A stretch of 56,532 nt of DNA, from contig CALMVT010000434.1 in NCBI GenBank assembly GCA_937873175.1, positions 19,603-76,134 on the forward strand. Direction: 5' to 3'. This document shows positions 56,229 to 56,532 of the stretch, piece by piece (position 1 is the first letter of the stretch; each line of letters begins with the position of its first letter). Both the position numbers and the translations under genes were made by a program. Below the pieces are notes generated by a model. The model was not told the DNA's origin. It was given only the letters and a program-made list of their open reading frames with translations, and did not search any database. The DNA is from an uncultured Acetobacteraceae bacterium. Its GTDB lineage: Bacteria > Pseudomonadota > Alphaproteobacteria > Acetobacterales > Acetobacteraceae.

Positions 56229-56532
56229 ATGAGCCGCGTCCGCGTCCATGGCCCGGAGCTTCCCCCGGCGTTGCAGGGTTGGCTCCTGGTCGACGAATTC
56301 GGCGTCCCTCGCTTCTGGGCCGCCGTCTGGCAGATCATGCGAGGTCCGCAGATCGCGGAATCGACGCTCGGTGCCAAGCTCTCGGCTGTTGAACGCTTGT
56401 ATGTGCATGCTGCCGATGTCTCCGGCATCAACTTAGACCGGGCGATCGCCGCGCTCGATCTCGAGGCGATCAAGGACGTTGACAAGCCCCCATTGAGTGG
56501 TCCGGGTGAAATGTTAGTGCAGCACGGCAGCC
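56229..56532 (+). CDS. Putative site-specific (tyrosine) recombinase, N-terminal fragment
   Basis: An open frame from ATG at 56229 runs off the right edge (101 codons seen) and is missing from the ORF track. The product begins MSRVRVHGPELPPALQGWLL, with GVPRFWAAVWQIMRGPQIAE and TLGAKLSAVERLYVHAADVS. I recognise this as the N-terminal region of a group of site-specific integrases found in Alphaproteobacteria and Sphingomonads; the layout (start of a core-binding helix domain) fits. The catalytic Arg/His/Tyr domain lies beyond the window, so the call rests on N-terminal resemblance. The frame upstream (ATG at 56218) ends in the overlapping TGA. Confidence 0.55.
   Translation, partial: MSRVRVHGPELPPALQGWLLVDEFGVPRFWAAVWQIMRGPQIAESTLGAKLSAVERLYVHAADVSGINLDRAIAALDLEAIKDVDKPPLSGPGEMLVQHGS

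Overview
The window is a gene-dense, GC-rich stretch of an alphaproteobacterial chromosome. The gene order (gltX next to comEC and lexA; trpEGDC-moaC-moeA-lexA; tpiA-secG-pyrG-kdsA-eno-ftsB-pdhABC-lpd-lipA-ratA; rpoZ-rsh-acpS-lepB-rnc-era-recO; tmk-holB-metG-tatD) together with the alphaproteobacterial GTTC-N7-GTTC LexA box and an E1-beta subunit carrying a lipoyl domain point to Rhodospirillales, most likely Acetobacteraceae. The family assignment is inference; no rRNA or species marker is present.

Layout, left to right. (1) Minus strand, 1-8239: start of rnr (cut by the window edge), topA, dprA, plsY, an inactive dihydroorotase homologue, pyrB and gltX, mostly overlapping. (2) Plus strand, 8310-10457: comEC. 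(3) Minus strand, 10458-18851: a run led by ppiD, then trpE, trpG, trpD, trpC, moaC, moeA and lexA; lexA has its own SOS-boxed promoter. (4) Plus strand, 18953-32324: tpiA, secG, pyrG, kdsA, eno, ftsB, the complete pyruvate dehydrogenase operon, lipA, ratA and a threonine aldolase. (5) Minus strand, 32327-35222: pncC, pgpA and a Slt-type transglycosylase. (6) Plus strand, 35306-37305: dapA, smpB and an apparently Tat-exported glutathione peroxidase. (7) Minus strand, 37302-37955: a family 5 uracil-DNA glycosylase. (8) Plus strand, 38042-47164: folK, rpoZ, rsh, acpS, lepB, rnc, era, recO and parC. (9) Minus strand, 47161-48558: an MmgE/PrpD protein. (10) Plus strand, 48655-55748: a MltB-type transglycosylase, a D,D-carboxypeptidase, tmk, holB, metG, tatD and a PhnP-like metallo-hydrolase. 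(11) 55749-56532: a lower-GC non-coding segment followed by the start of a probable site-specific recombinase, which I read as the edge of a mobile or accessory region.

The genes are nearly all housekeeping: DNA topology and repair (topA, parC, recO, lexA, UDG), DNA uptake and processing (comEC, dprA), nucleotide synthesis (pyrB, pyrG, tmk), glycolysis into acetyl-CoA with lipoate supply (tpiA, eno, pdhABC, lpdA, lipA), the envelope (plsY, pgpA, kdsA, dapA, slt, mltB, a PBP), secretion (secG, lepB, ppiD), tryptophan and molybdopterin synthesis, and stringent control (rsh with rpoZ).

I did not find a clearly new multi-gene system. The observations most worth checking are the recombinase-bearing right edge, the catalytically dead PyrC homologue paired with pyrB, the complete absence of spacer DNA at all four convergent gene junctions, the Tat-type signal on the glutathione peroxidase, and a coding-like open frame directly after the mltB stop codon. 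No tRNA, rRNA, CRISPR array or complete insertion sequence was seen.
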